Positions 1 to 6,772 are shown, counted from the first letter of the stretch. The stretch is 6,772 nucleotides of DNA from Euryarchaeota archaeon UBA250 (GCA_002504845.1 DATW01000082.1:2199-8970); one strand, 5' to 3'. Notes: generated from the letters alone by a model not told the origin. Translations and numbers: made by a program.

Positions 1-2513
1 CCATCTTTTGTGGTGGCAGAGGATTCTCCTCCGGCCCGTATGCGAGCGATTTCGCCCCTGAGTTGTTCTATTGTTTTTCTTTGGTCTTTCCACTCATTGA
101 AGAAGCGATCAACTGCTTGGGGGAGGTCCTGAGGCTGTACGCCGAGAATGTCGGCGGATTGGCTCAGAAGTTCGGATTGAACGCGGGCGTGCTCCCTAGC
201 CGCCTCGCCCGCCATGACCACCAGACGCTCTACCCCGTCTTGGACTTGACTGGAACGAACGATTCGTATCTCGCCAATCTCGGAGGTTTTACTCACATGC
301 GTACCGCCGCATGCCTGCAGATCGTGCCCTTCAATGTTGACTAATCTAATCATGTCGTGCTTAGGAGGGCCTCCCTGATATATCGAGAAGCCATGTGTCG
401 AATCGGCTTCTGCCCGAGGCATGACTGTGATTTCGATATTCCTATTCTGAGATACTATTTCGTTAGCATGGTCCTCTATCTGATCTAATTGAGTTCTCGA
501 AAGTCTGCCATAGTGAGTTACATCCAATCTTGCAAGTGACTCATTCTTGAATGATCCAGCCTGCCACACGTGGGGGCCCAATATCTGGCGTGCTGATCCT
601 CCGACGACATGTACGGAACTATGGTGCTGAGATATCTGGAGCCTTCTTTCCTCGTCTATTGATCCTGAGACGCGTCCAGGTTTAATTGGGCGATCCGCAT
701 AATGCAATATTACTCCGTTTTCGATCCTTACGTCGTATATCTCAGCGGGCCCCAAGGTCCCTCTGTCACCGAGTTGTCCGCCGCTCTCGGGGTAAAAGGC
801 TGAGCTGTCCAAGACTAATATCCATGAAGCTCTTGAGGTGCCTTGTTCATCTACAGATTCTATTTCAACGCAGTCGATGACCTGTGCATCGAAAACGGCC
901 ATGCCAGGATTCTCATCAAACAGACGAATTGTGGGGGGGTATGTGGATGTCAAAGAAGAAGGCTCTGACTTCAAGGCTGCTTCTTTGGTTCTCTGAGCGT
1001 TCCTAGCAGCCATATCGGCAGCGAAGCCGACTCTAATCTCGAGTGTTTTCCACCCTAAATCTCGAGCTATGGCTAAAGTCATGTCAGGTTGTATTCCCCT
1101 CTCTTCAGCAAGCCTGTAGAGTATCTCATCATCGATTGTGCTGGAGCTCGAGGGAGTATCCTTCAGAGCTGTTGCAACTGCAGACCTCCCTCTTTCCAAC
1201 ATTGCAGTGTACTTTCTCTCCTCTGAATTGAGCATGTCAATAATGCCGTTTCTATCGATGTCTTTCTTATTCGCCATATTCAGATCCAAATGCTGATTTC
1301 CGAGATCGGCAAGTTTGATGTCGACTCCTAGTTCATCCTTCATCCTGCAAACTCTCCGAGCCAACATCCTAGCCAAATATCCGGCCTTTGAGTTGCTCGG
1401 GACGAGTCCGTCTCCGAGCATTGAGCAGAGCGCCTGAAGATGATCTGGAATTGCATATATCAATGCAAGGGGCTCGGTTATCGATTTCAGTTGAGATACG
1501 GAAATGGGTGCCTCGTTTTGAGAAATCCTGTCTGCTAAAGATGAGTATAATGCATCTGCATCAGTTCCGACATCGATATTCAGAATTCCTGCTAGCCGAG
1601 ATAGTTCGCCCAACAGCGTGTCTACATCGAGCGGTATCTCCAACGAGTCGACCATGTCATCAAATTTGGCCAGATTCCTCAGAAATTGAACGGATTCCGG
1701 GTATACGGTTTCATAGATAGTCGGAGTACCAGCAGCAGCCCAGCAGAAACGCTCGAGACCGTATCCCGTATCGATGATTTTCTGATCCATTTGACGATAT
1801 CTCAGCCCTTTGATTTCGATTTCCCCTTCTTGGTGCTCCTCCAGATCCATGAAGACCAGCGTAGCAAGTTCGAGCCCTCCGACTATCACCTCAAGTGCAG
1901 CGCCTGCATTACCGCCTCCAGACCACGGATTCTCAACATAAGTGATCTCTGCTGGATCAATGCCGAATGTTTCAACGAGGAGTTCGTCACATAATCGGAC
2001 GCAATTATCAATCCAATAGTGATACTCTCCGGTTGAGTCTCGATTGAAGGCATGATGGGCCATCATCTCGAAAGTCGTAAGATGGCGTCCACTGCGACCT
2101 ACTGCGGCTACGTCTGTGAGGCGTATGCATGGCTGGCTTATGGTCAGGGGATTTGCTGGTGGAGGGGTTCTTCCTGAAGTTACGTGCGGCTGGAAATCTG
2201 CGATACTAGCGATTGTGAGGTGTATATCATCCCTCCATCGCGCAATGACGGGATATGGTTCCAGACGAGCATGTCCCTTTTTCTCATAGAAATCAAGAAA
2301 TGCTTCCCTCATTTTTTCTTTGAGTGCACTGCCTCTCTCTTCGTATCCAGATATGATGGGAGTTCCGATGAAGGTGTAAGAATCGAGATGGGTGTCCCCG
2401 CATGTTTTTCTTTGAGGGTCTCGAGTCCTGAAGCGAGAGCCAGTTACTTCGCAAATTGCGAGTCGGAATCCGGCCTCCTGCCAGAACGGTATGTCGATCT
2501 CGCCGAATGCCAT
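1..2513 (-). CDS. alaS: Alanyl-tRNA synthetase, archaeal type (C-terminus cut by window edge)
   Basis: Charges tRNA-Ala with alanine in the cytoplasm and clears mischarged Ser/Gly through its editing domain. I translated the minus strand by hand: 837 codons from ATG 2513 are open to the left edge with no frameshift. Archaeal AlaRS is usually about 900 residues, so roughly 70 residues of the C-Ala domain are missing. Class II core signatures are ARWRDD (~84-89), the NPLTISQP stretch (121-128), WSGGGNAG (197-204), GLELATLVFMD (213-223) and motif 3 DTGYGLERF (248-256). The editing domain has FYPESGGQLGDRG (573-585) and the zinc ligands H631xxxH635 and C735GGTH739. The N-terminal archaeal zinc knuckle is degenerate: C21 and C38 remain but their partners are T24 and L43. 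No Shine-Dalgarno precedes ATG 2513. It was chosen because GEIDIPFW just after it matches the usual N-terminus; an in-frame TAA lies at 2577-2579. It follows the acyl-CoA dehydrogenase gene by 43 bp, so cotranscription is plausible. Confidence 0.96.
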   Translation of the reverse strand, partial: MAFGEIDIPFWQEAGFRLAICEVTGSRFRTRDPQRKTCGDTHLDSYTFIGTPIISGYEERGSALKEKMREAFLDFYEKKGHARLEPYPVIARWRDDIHLTIASIADFQPHVTSGRTPPPANPLTISQPCIRLTDVAAVGRSGRHLTTFEMMAHHAFNRDSTGEYHYWIDNCVRLCDELLVETFGIDPAEITYVENPWSGGGNAGAALEVIVGGLELATLVFMDLEEHQEGEIEIKGLRYRQMDQKIIDTGYGLERFCWAAAGTPTIYETVYPESVQFLRNLAKFDDMVDSLEIPLDVDTLLGELSRLAGILNIDVGTDADALYSSLADRISQNEAPISVSQLKSITEPLALIYAIPDHLQALCSMLGDGLVPSNSKAGYLARMLARRVCRMKDELGVDIKLADLGNQHLDLNMANKKDIDRNGIIDMLNSEERKYTAMLERGRSAVATALKDTPSSSSTIDDEILYRLAEERGIQPDMTLAIARDLGWKTLEIRVGFAADMAARNAQRTKEAALKSEPSSLTSTYPPTIRLFDENPGMAVFDAQVIDCVEIESVDEQGTSRASWILVLDSSAFYPESGGQLGDRGTLGPAEIYDVRIENGVILHYADRPIKPGRVSGSIDEERRLQISQHHSSVHVVGGSARQILGPHVWQAGSFKNESLARLDVTHYGRLSRTQLDQIEDHANEIVSQNRNIEITVMPRAEADSTHGFSIYQGGPPKHDMIRLVNIEGHDLQACGGTHVSKTSEIGEIRIVRSSQVQDGVERLVVMAGEAAREHARVQSELLSQSADILGVQPQDLPQAVDRFFNEWKDQRKTIEQLRGEIARIRAGGESSATTKD

Positions 2514-2556
2514 AACAAATGCGTGCCCAGCATCGCACTTCAAAGCGTTGCGGAAT

Positions 2557-3714
2557 TCAGGGGGTGCGAGTGTGCCTTAGCATCTCTCTTCCGATAATCA
2601 TTCTCTGGACTTGGCTACTTCCTTCGTATATCTGTAAAACCTTTGCACCTCGCATGAGTCTAGCAACAGGATATTCCTCCGAATAACCGTACCCGCCGAA
2701 AACCTGTACTGCATCAGTTGTAATCTCCATGCAAGAGTCTGCTGCAAATCGCTTAGCATGTGCGGCACTTTCGGTGTTTCTGATTCCATGGTCTGCTTCC
2801 CATGCAGACTTCCAGCAGAGCAGACGGCTGGCCTCAATCTTTGTCTTCATATCTGCAAGCATGAATTGAATCGCCTGATGCTCGTGCAACTTCTTACCAA
2901 ATGATTCCCTCTCACTTGCGTATTGCAAAGCGTGTTCGTATGCCGCCCTTGATGTTCCAACTGCCTGAGCGGCTACTACCGGCCTTGAGAAGTCGAAGGC
3001 CTTCATCGCATTCATCCAGCCTTGCCCCTCTACGCCGCCCACCAAATTCTCGACAGGTACTCGAACATCGGTGAATGTGATGCCTCGTGTGTCTGAAGCC
3101 CTTTGGCCCATGTTTGTCTCTTTCTTCCCCAATTCAACACCGTCCCATTTTGATTCGACTATGAAAGCGCTCATGCCGCGATATCCCTTGGATCGGTCAG
3201 TGTATGCCAGGACGAAGAACCACTCTGCATGTCCAGCTCCGGTAATCCACATCTTGCTCCCATTGAGAATGTAGTGATCCCCCTCCAGTACAGCAGTGGT
3301 CATGATTCCGGAAACATCACTTCCCGCGCCCGGCTCAGTTACGCAGTATGCTGCAATTAGAGGCTCTCTGGCAAGCATGCCGAGGTACTTGTGCTTCTGT
3401 TCCTCGGTACCCCCCGTGATGATCGGAGCGGCGGTTAGACCATTGGAATACTGGGCAGTTCCGAATCCTGGATCTCCCCACGACATTTCTTCTGAAACAA
3501 TGGCTTCCTCTAGAATTCCCATCCCTGCACCGCCATACTCTTCGGGAATATGCAGGTTTGTAAGTCCGAGAGAATGTGCCTCAGCAATAGTATCTAGCGG
3601 GAATTCTCCTTCAAGATCCCATTTCTCTGCATGAGGCCTGACATTATCTCTGGCAAAATCGCGAGCAAGTTCCCGAAGCATCTCTTGCTCTTCCGACAAT
3701 TCAAACCCGATCAT
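2557..3714 (-). CDS. Acyl-CoA dehydrogenase, medium-chain (MCAD)-like
   Basis: FAD flavoprotein that introduces the trans-2,3 double bond into acyl-CoA, the first step of beta-oxidation, passing electrons to electron-transfer flavoprotein. Residue numbers count from GTG 3732. Visible are the N-terminal helical domain (~8-125), the signature YCVTEPGAGSDVSG (129-142), WITG (162-165), NMGQRASDTRG (207-217), RESFGKKLHEHQAIQF (275-290), QVFGGYGY (343-350) and QIYEGSSQ (367-374). E370 of IYEG is the expected catalytic base, at the position of Glu376 in mammalian MCAD. Length, about 385 residues, is normal. The residues around NMGQR, SRPVVAA and HQAIQFMLADM resemble MCAD more than isovaleryl- or glutaryl-CoA enzymes, but substrate cannot be fixed from sequence; branched- or short-chain acyl-CoA remain possible. 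I prefer ATG 3714 because MIGFELSEEQ fits the family N-terminus. GTG 3732 would add six residues. No Shine-Dalgarno is seen at either. It is the first gene of a probable pair with alaS. Confidence 0.96.
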   Translation of the reverse strand: MIGFELSEEQEMLRELARDFARDNVRPHAEKWDLEGEFPLDTIAEAHSLGLTNLHIPEEYGGAGMGILEEAIVSEEMSWGDPGFGTAQYSNGLTAAPIITGGTEEQKHKYLGMLAREPLIAAYCVTEPGAGSDVSGIMTTAVLEGDHYILNGSKMWITGAGHAEWFFVLAYTDRSKGYRGMSAFIVESKWDGVELGKKETNMGQRASDTRGITFTDVRVPVENLVGGVEGQGWMNAMKAFDFSRPVVAAQAVGTSRAAYEHALQYASERESFGKKLHEHQAIQFMLADMKTKIEASRLLCWKSAWEADHGIRNTESAAHAKRFAADSCMEITTDAVQVFGGYGYSEEYPVARLMRGAKVLQIYEGSSQVQRMIIGREMLRHTRTP

Positions 3715-3827
3715 GGCCGTGGGTTGAGGCACGAGGACTTAGTGATTCCCGGCGTGGACCCCTAAACTCCTTATTCGACAAGTCTCAACAATACGAGTGT
3801 TCTTGTGTACGGCGTTGACGAGCGAAC
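3715..3827. promoter_or_regulatory. Divergent intergenic region between the acyl-CoA dehydrogenase gene and rtcB
   Basis: About 113 bp (95 bp if GTG 3732 is used) separates two genes transcribed away from each other, so both promoters should lie here. Neither gene has a convincing Shine-Dalgarno, which fits leaderless or short-leader transcripts common in archaea. No strong TATA box is visible. Weak AT-rich candidates are ACAATAC near 3788 for rtcB, and TTTAGGGG or GAATAAGG (minus strand, about 3759-3775) for the dehydrogenase. I cannot choose between them. Confidence 0.4.
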
Positions 3828-5300
3828 ATGACGAACGGCTGGCGCGACCATATCGAATCAGCTGGACCCGGCAGAGTCAGGATACGTCAGCATGGACGTA
3901 TGCTTGCAGATGCCATGATGGTTGCAGAACCCGAGATGCTAGGAGAGGGGATTGATGATCGTTCACCGCAGCAACTCGTCAACACTGCAGAAATTCCAGG
4001 CATAGTGGGGGACGCTTGGGCCATGGCCGACTGGCATTATGGGTATGGCTTTCCCATAGGGGGGGTCGTTGCTACTTCGACTGAATATGGCGAGCAGGGA
4101 GGAGGCATCTCACCAGGTGGAGTTGGTTTCGACATCAATTGTGGAGTAAGATTGCTATCGACGGGCATTTCTCAACGTGGTACCGATATCAGTAAATTAG
4201 TAGATTTACTTTCTAAGCATGTTCCAGCAGGTGTATCGTCCAAGGGGGGTGTCCGGCTCAATTCTGCCGCTCTCGATTCGATACTGTCTGGAGGCGCGGC
4301 GTCTGCTGCCGACATGGGACTTGGCCTTCAAGAAGATTTGATTGGGATAGAATCTGGAGGATTGATGGAAACTGAAGAGCGGGCAATAAGCGAAAGGGCA
4401 AGGTCCAGAGGAGGTGCCTCGCTTGGCACTCTAGGATCAGGCAATCATTTCCTAGAAATCCAAGTTGTTGACAAAGTTGTTGACATAAAATCTGCTGAGG
4501 CTTTCGGCATATATGAGGGGGATGTAACAGTCATGATTCACTCAGGTTCGAGAGGTTTGGGGCACCAAGTTTGCTCCGATCATGTGAGAGAAATTGAATC
4601 AAACTATACAGAGAGAGGCGGCAGATGGATATCTGATCGTTGGGGGTTCGAGATATCAGACAGACAGCTTGCCTGCGCACCGATATACAGCAAAGAAGGA
4701 CAGGCCTACATGGACTCAATGAGAGCTGCTGGCAATTTTGCATTCGCGAATCGTTCTGCTCTGACGCAGAGAGTGAGGGAGGTATTTCGAGAAGGTGTTG
4801 GAAGTGATGCCGATATTGGCGTGGCGTACGATGTAAGCCACAATATAGCTAAGATCGAGGACCACGTCATTCATGGCAAAAATTGTACCTGTGCAGTCCA
4901 TAGAAAAGGTGCTACGAGAGCATTCTCAGGCGATCACCCGGAGATGGCAGGTAAATTCGAGAATGTGGGCCAGCCGGTTCTTGTGCCCGGGGACATGGGG
5001 CGCGCTTCATGGGTTCTTGCCGGCCCCAAGAGCGGCAGCAATGATGCATTCTCTTCTTCTTGTCACGGTGCTGGCAGAAGATTGTCAAGAACTGCTGCCA
5101 GGGAGACAATCGATTCTGAACTACTCATTAAGAGGCTCGAGGAACAGGGTATCGAAGTGAGGTCGAAGACAAGGTCCCTGATCTCTGAAGAGGCCCCTGA
5201 AGCCTACAAAAATGTGGATGATGTAGTCAGATTGACTGAAGATGCTGGTCTAGCGAGGCCGGTTGCAAGGCTTAGACCACTTGGCGTGATCAAGGGGTGA
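3828..5300 (+). CDS. rtcB: tRNA-splicing / RNA-repair ligase RtcB
   Basis: GTP- and Mn2+-dependent ligase that joins RNA 2',3'-cyclic phosphate or 3'-phosphate ends to 5'-OH ends. In archaea it seals exons after tRNA intron removal. The 490-residue product is full length (Pyrococcus horikoshii RtcB is 481). Key motifs are ADWHYGYGFPIGGV (67-80), GVGFDINCGVR (98-108, with metal ligands D102 and C105), GSGNHFLE (203-210, N206 and H207), HSGSRGLGHQ (238-247, H238), YDVSHNIAK (334-342, H338), HRKGATRAF (358-366), VPGDMGRASWVL (386-397) and SCHGAGRRLSR (411-421). H413 corresponds to the guanylylated His404 of the Pyrococcus enzyme, and K489 near the PLGVIKG end to Lys480, so the active site looks complete. 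No intein interrupts it, although some archaeal RtcBs carry one. Its activator archease is not encoded here. Start ATG 3828 has no Shine-Dalgarno. The TGA stop abuts the stop of the opposing gene with no spacer. Confidence 0.98.
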   Translation: MTNGWRDHIESAGPGRVRIRQHGRMLADAMMVAEPEMLGEGIDDRSPQQLVNTAEIPGIVGDAWAMADWHYGYGFPIGGVVATSTEYGEQGGGISPGGVGFDINCGVRLLSTGISQRGTDISKLVDLLSKHVPAGVSSKGGVRLNSAALDSILSGGAASAADMGLGLQEDLIGIESGGLMETEERAISERARSRGGASLGTLGSGNHFLEIQVVDKVVDIKSAEAFGIYEGDVTVMIHSGSRGLGHQVCSDHVREIESNYTERGGRWISDRWGFEISDRQLACAPIYSKEGQAYMDSMRAAGNFAFANRSALTQRVREVFREGVGSDADIGVAYDVSHNIAKIEDHVIHGKNCTCAVHRKGATRAFSGDHPEMAGKFENVGQPVLVPGDMGRASWVLAGPKSGSNDAFSSSCHGAGRRLSRTAARETIDSELLIKRLEEQGIEVRSKTRSLISEEAPEAYKNVDDVVRLTEDAGLARPVARLRPLGVIKG

Positions 5301-5792
5301 TTACTTCTCACGGTATTCGATTCTGAGAACCTCTTGATCGTCGACGACAGTGTCTTCGTAGGTATACACCCTTTCACCATCAAGTGTCACGATAATCTCA
5401 TGGTCTTCATCGACCACATAGTCTAGTATCTGATTCTCATTGAACGTCTCGCCCCATACAATGAAGAATGACTCGATTGGTACGTTGTATTTCTTATCCA
5501 TCTCAACATGAATCTTGCCTGTTGAATCATGTGTGTGCACGCCCCTCATCGAGCAACCGTCGTGATTAATGCCCGTATTGGCGGGGATGCTGACCTGCTG
5601 TTCATTGATGACTATCTCCAACATCGGATGGTAATGGACACCGATGTTGCTATGGTCGCCGAGGCAAAAGTCTGCTATCTCCTGAGCATTGTCCGCAATA
5701 GGTGGCGGTGCGTGCTCATCCCATAACACGGCGCCGACCAAAATGACGGTGAATGCTATGCTTCCAATCATTGCAGCTCGTGTTGCATCCAT
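5301..5792 (-). CDS. Membrane-anchored His-rich protein of unknown function
   Basis: I do not recognise a named family with certainty. Numbering from GTG 5831, a single hydrophobic helix lies at ~20-37 (MIGSIAFTVILVGAVLW) after a short basic N-terminus. This makes it an uncleaved anchor or signal peptide, with the rest outside the membrane. The exported part has two conserved-looking clusters. One is GVHYHPMLEIVIN (64-76) followed by IPANTGI. The other is CSMRGVHTHDSTGKIHVE (93-110), then FFIVWGETFNENQI (122-135). From memory, the H.H..L.I.....IP...GI / C...HTHD..G.IH.E pattern recurs in exported archaeal and bacterial proteins of unknown role. The His and Cys spacing suggests a metal-binding beta-rich fold, which is an inference. 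The C-terminus is acidic. ATG 5792 places the start just before the helix; GTG 5831 would add 13 residues including RRFQYG and RRE. It converges on rtcB with no gap and diverges from the glycosylase gene. Confidence 0.85.
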   Translation of the reverse strand: MDATRAAMIGSIAFTVILVGAVLWDEHAPPPIADNAQEIADFCLGDHSNIGVHYHPMLEIVINEQQVSIPANTGINHDGCSMRGVHTHDSTGKIHVEMDKKYNVPIESFFIVWGETFNENQILDYVVDEDHEIIVTLDGERVYTYEDTVVDDQEVLRIEYREK

Positions 5793-5810
5793 AGTCTCGC
5801 GTCTTATCAC

Positions 5811-5820
5811 CCCATATTGA
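5811..5820. promoter_or_regulatory. Possible shared TATA-like element between divergent genes
   Basis: CCCATATTGA contains a near-symmetric ATAT core centred at about 5815. That is roughly 23-24 bases upstream of ATG 5792 on the minus strand and about 30 bases upstream of ATG 5846 on the plus strand, near the usual archaeal TATA distance for short-leader or leaderless transcripts. On the minus strand a GAGGAGG stretch (about 5824-5830) also lies here. It could instead act as a Shine-Dalgarno for the in-frame GTG at 5810, about 12 bases away. This is weak, position-based evidence only. Confidence 0.25.
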
Positions 5821-5845
5821 AACCTCCTCACTCATTCGCAAGCAT

Positions 5846-6463
5846 ATGTCCGAACCCACCTACTGGACAAAGGCAGTGAAGCACCTCAGATTGGCTGATC
5901 CGATTTTATCCGACATAATAGATGAAAATCTACGCCCCTTCCTATCTCCAAATGGAAATGTTGGCAACACTCTGATCAAATCGATTGTGGGGCAGCAAAT
6001 ATCGGTAAAGGCTGCAGACTCTGTTTGGCGCCAAATGGAGGGTCTTCTTGGCACCGTAGTTCCTGAGAACATTGTTTTGTACAATCTTCAAGATCTACGA
6101 GGATGTGGTCTTTCGATGCGTAAATCCGAGTATATACTAGATTTCAGTAGGTTGTGGGTAGATTCTCTGAGCGATCTTGATTGGTTTTCAATGGATGGCG
6201 ACGGTGTAAGGAGCAGGTTGCTGGAGATTCGCGGCGTGGGGCCGTGGACTGTTGACATGGTGATGATATTTGCATTGGGTCAACCAGACATACTCCCCCT
6301 GGGGGATATCGGGCTGATTAGAGCCATTGAGAAAACATATGCGGGAGGATCGAACCTTGGGGTCGAGGAGATACTTGATATCTCGACTGGTTGGTCTCCT
6401 TACAGAACAGTGGCGACGTGGTATCTCTGGAGGGTTGTAGACCCTGAACCAGTGAATTACTGA
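5846..6463 (+). CDS. alkA: DNA-3-methyladenine glycosylase, AlkA / HhH-GPD family
   Basis: Base-excision repair glycosylase that removes alkylated bases such as 3-methyladenine from DNA. The 205-residue product is the compact catalytic form, without the extra N-terminal domain of E. coli AlkA (282 residues). It shows SIVGQQISVKAADSVW (46-61), the usual first helical signature. The helix-hairpin-helix is LLEIRGVGPWTVDMVMIFAL (125-144), and the Gly/Pro-Asp part ends with LPLGDIGL (150-157). D154 matches the catalytic aspartate (Asp238 in E. coli AlkA). The C-terminal WSPYRTVATWYLWR (183-196) is also typical. No Cys cluster for an iron-sulfur centre is present, which argues against the EndoIII and MutY branches. 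The exact lesion range cannot be read from sequence. Start ATG 5846 has no clear Shine-Dalgarno. The TGA stop directly abuts the TAG of the opposing small gene. Confidence 0.94.
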   Translation: MSEPTYWTKAVKHLRLADPILSDIIDENLRPFLSPNGNVGNTLIKSIVGQQISVKAADSVWRQMEGLLGTVVPENIVLYNLQDLRGCGLSMRKSEYILDFSRLWVDSLSDLDWFSMDGDGVRSRLLEIRGVGPWTVDMVMIFALGQPDILPLGDIGLIRAIEKTYAGGSNLGVEEILDISTGWSPYRTVATWYLWRVVDPEPVNY

Positions 6464-6703
6464 CTACATCGAGTAGCCACGTGGTATGCCATCCATGCCT
6501 GCGGGTTTCATGGCCTGATCTGAACCATCAGACTCTTCCATTATTATTGTCAATAAGGTGTGTACGAGCACCCTAAGATCTTCGATCTCTTTCCTTAGTT
6601 CAACTACTTCTTGCATCGGCATCCCATCCGAAACGACTAGCGTTCCGAAGCGCTTTTCACCACTTCTGGCTAATAAACAAGACAGGCTGGACATGTCCTG
6701 CAT
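6464..6703 (-). CDS. Small predicted coiled-coil protein, function unknown
   Basis: A 79-residue product I do not recognise. The middle, about residues 30-56 (from MQEVVELRKEIEDLRVLV on), has a heptad-like run of Val/Leu/Ile with charged residues between them, suggesting a short amphipathic or coiled-coil helix. It is followed by an acidic Glu/Asp/Ser linker and a Gly/Pro-containing tail ending RGYSM. No transmembrane helix, zinc site or known DNA-binding motif is evident. The start could be ATG 6703 or ATG 6694. Support for its being real: no other frame here looks coding, it fills the gap exactly up to the alkA stop, and it lies 38 bp downstream of another minus-strand gene, with which it may be cotranscribed. 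It could still be a chance reading frame. Confidence 0.6.
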   Translation of the reverse strand: MQDMSSLSCLLARSGEKRFGTLVVSDGMPMQEVVELRKEIEDLRVLVHTLLTIIMEESDGSDQAMKPAGMDGIPRGYSM

Positions 6704-6741
6704 GACGTTTTCGAGGGTTTCGAGTTAGTACGGGGTCAGAA

Positions 6742-6772
6742 TCAATCGTCGTCATCCTCGTACTCTTCATCG
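6742..6772 (-). CDS. C-terminal end of an unidentified gene with acidic tail (partial)
   Basis: The minus strand entering from the right edge reads DEEYEDDDD followed by TGA at 6744-6742. Nine visible codons of almost pure Asp/Glu are typical of an acidic protein tail, but they do not identify the protein. The downstream small coiled-coil gene begins 38 bp later on the same strand, so the two may form an operon. A chance open stretch cannot be excluded from 31 bases. Confidence 0.5.
   Translation of the reverse strand, partial: DEEYEDDDD

Noticed and set aside
930..937. Seven-G run inside alaS (and a similar G run in rtcB near 4060) as a possible frameshift or phase-variation tract
   Set aside because: Both reading frames continue correctly through the runs, into AlaRS editing-domain motifs and into RtcB GGVVAT respectively. 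Runs this short are ordinary.
2514..2556. N-terminal extension of alaS upstream of ATG 2513
   Set aside because: The frame stays open upstream to TAA 2577-2579, but offers only a TTG as an alternative and would overlap the dehydrogenase stop region. The conserved N-terminus begins right at the ATG.
63..2597. Several plus-strand open frames of 60-137 codons across the left third of the window
   Set aside because: All lie over the continuous minus-strand alaS frame, which shows every expected AlaRS motif. The plus-strand products have no recognisable domain.
2293..2837. Minus-strand frames at 2293-2538 and 2598-2837
   Set aside because: They are out-of-frame readings of the alaS N-terminus and of the acyl-CoA dehydrogenase C-terminus.
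3828..5300. Intein in rtcB
   Set aside because: RtcB is a known intein host, but the DINCGVR site and all other motifs are contiguous and the length is normal.
1..6772. CRISPR array, insertion sequence, tRNA gene or defence system
   Set aside because: I saw no regularly spaced repeats, terminal inverted repeats, transposase motifs or tRNA-like cloverleaf. Almost all of the DNA is taken up by the listed genes.

Overview
The window looks like chromosomal DNA from an archaeon, at roughly half GC by eye. The alanyl-tRNA synthetase is of the archaeal type, and RtcB matches Pyrococcus RtcB down to the invariant C-terminal lysine. Shine-Dalgarno sites are scarce and genes are packed end to end. A medium-chain-type acyl-CoA dehydrogenase beside these genes would fit a mesophilic, lipid-using lineage such as marine Thermoplasmatota (Poseidoniales / Marine Group II). 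That placement is an inference, not shown by a marker gene.

Layout. On the minus strand, positions 3714 to 1 hold an acyl-CoA dehydrogenase gene followed 43 bp later by alaS. The alaS gene has an intact reading frame of 837 codons and runs off the left edge, lacking only its last ~70 codons. A divergent intergenic region of about 113 bp separates this pair from rtcB (3828-5300, plus). The rtcB stop codon directly abuts the stop codon of a minus-strand gene for a small membrane-anchored, histidine-rich protein (5301-5792). That gene is divergent from an AlkA-type DNA glycosylase gene (5846-6463, plus) across a 53 bp spacer. The glycosylase gene in turn abuts, stop to stop, a small minus-strand gene for a predicted coiled-coil protein (6464-6703). 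At the right edge is the acidic C-terminal tail of another minus-strand gene (6742-6772). No stretch over 300 bp lacks a gene.

The genes do not form a single pathway. They cover translation (alaS), tRNA splicing and RNA repair (rtcB), DNA alkylation repair (alkA), acyl-CoA oxidation, and three unassigned proteins. I saw no mobile element, CRISPR array, tRNA/rRNA gene, intein or defence system. The points most worth a second look are the eroded N-terminal zinc knuckle of AlaRS, the His-rich exported domain, and the two zero-gap convergent junctions.
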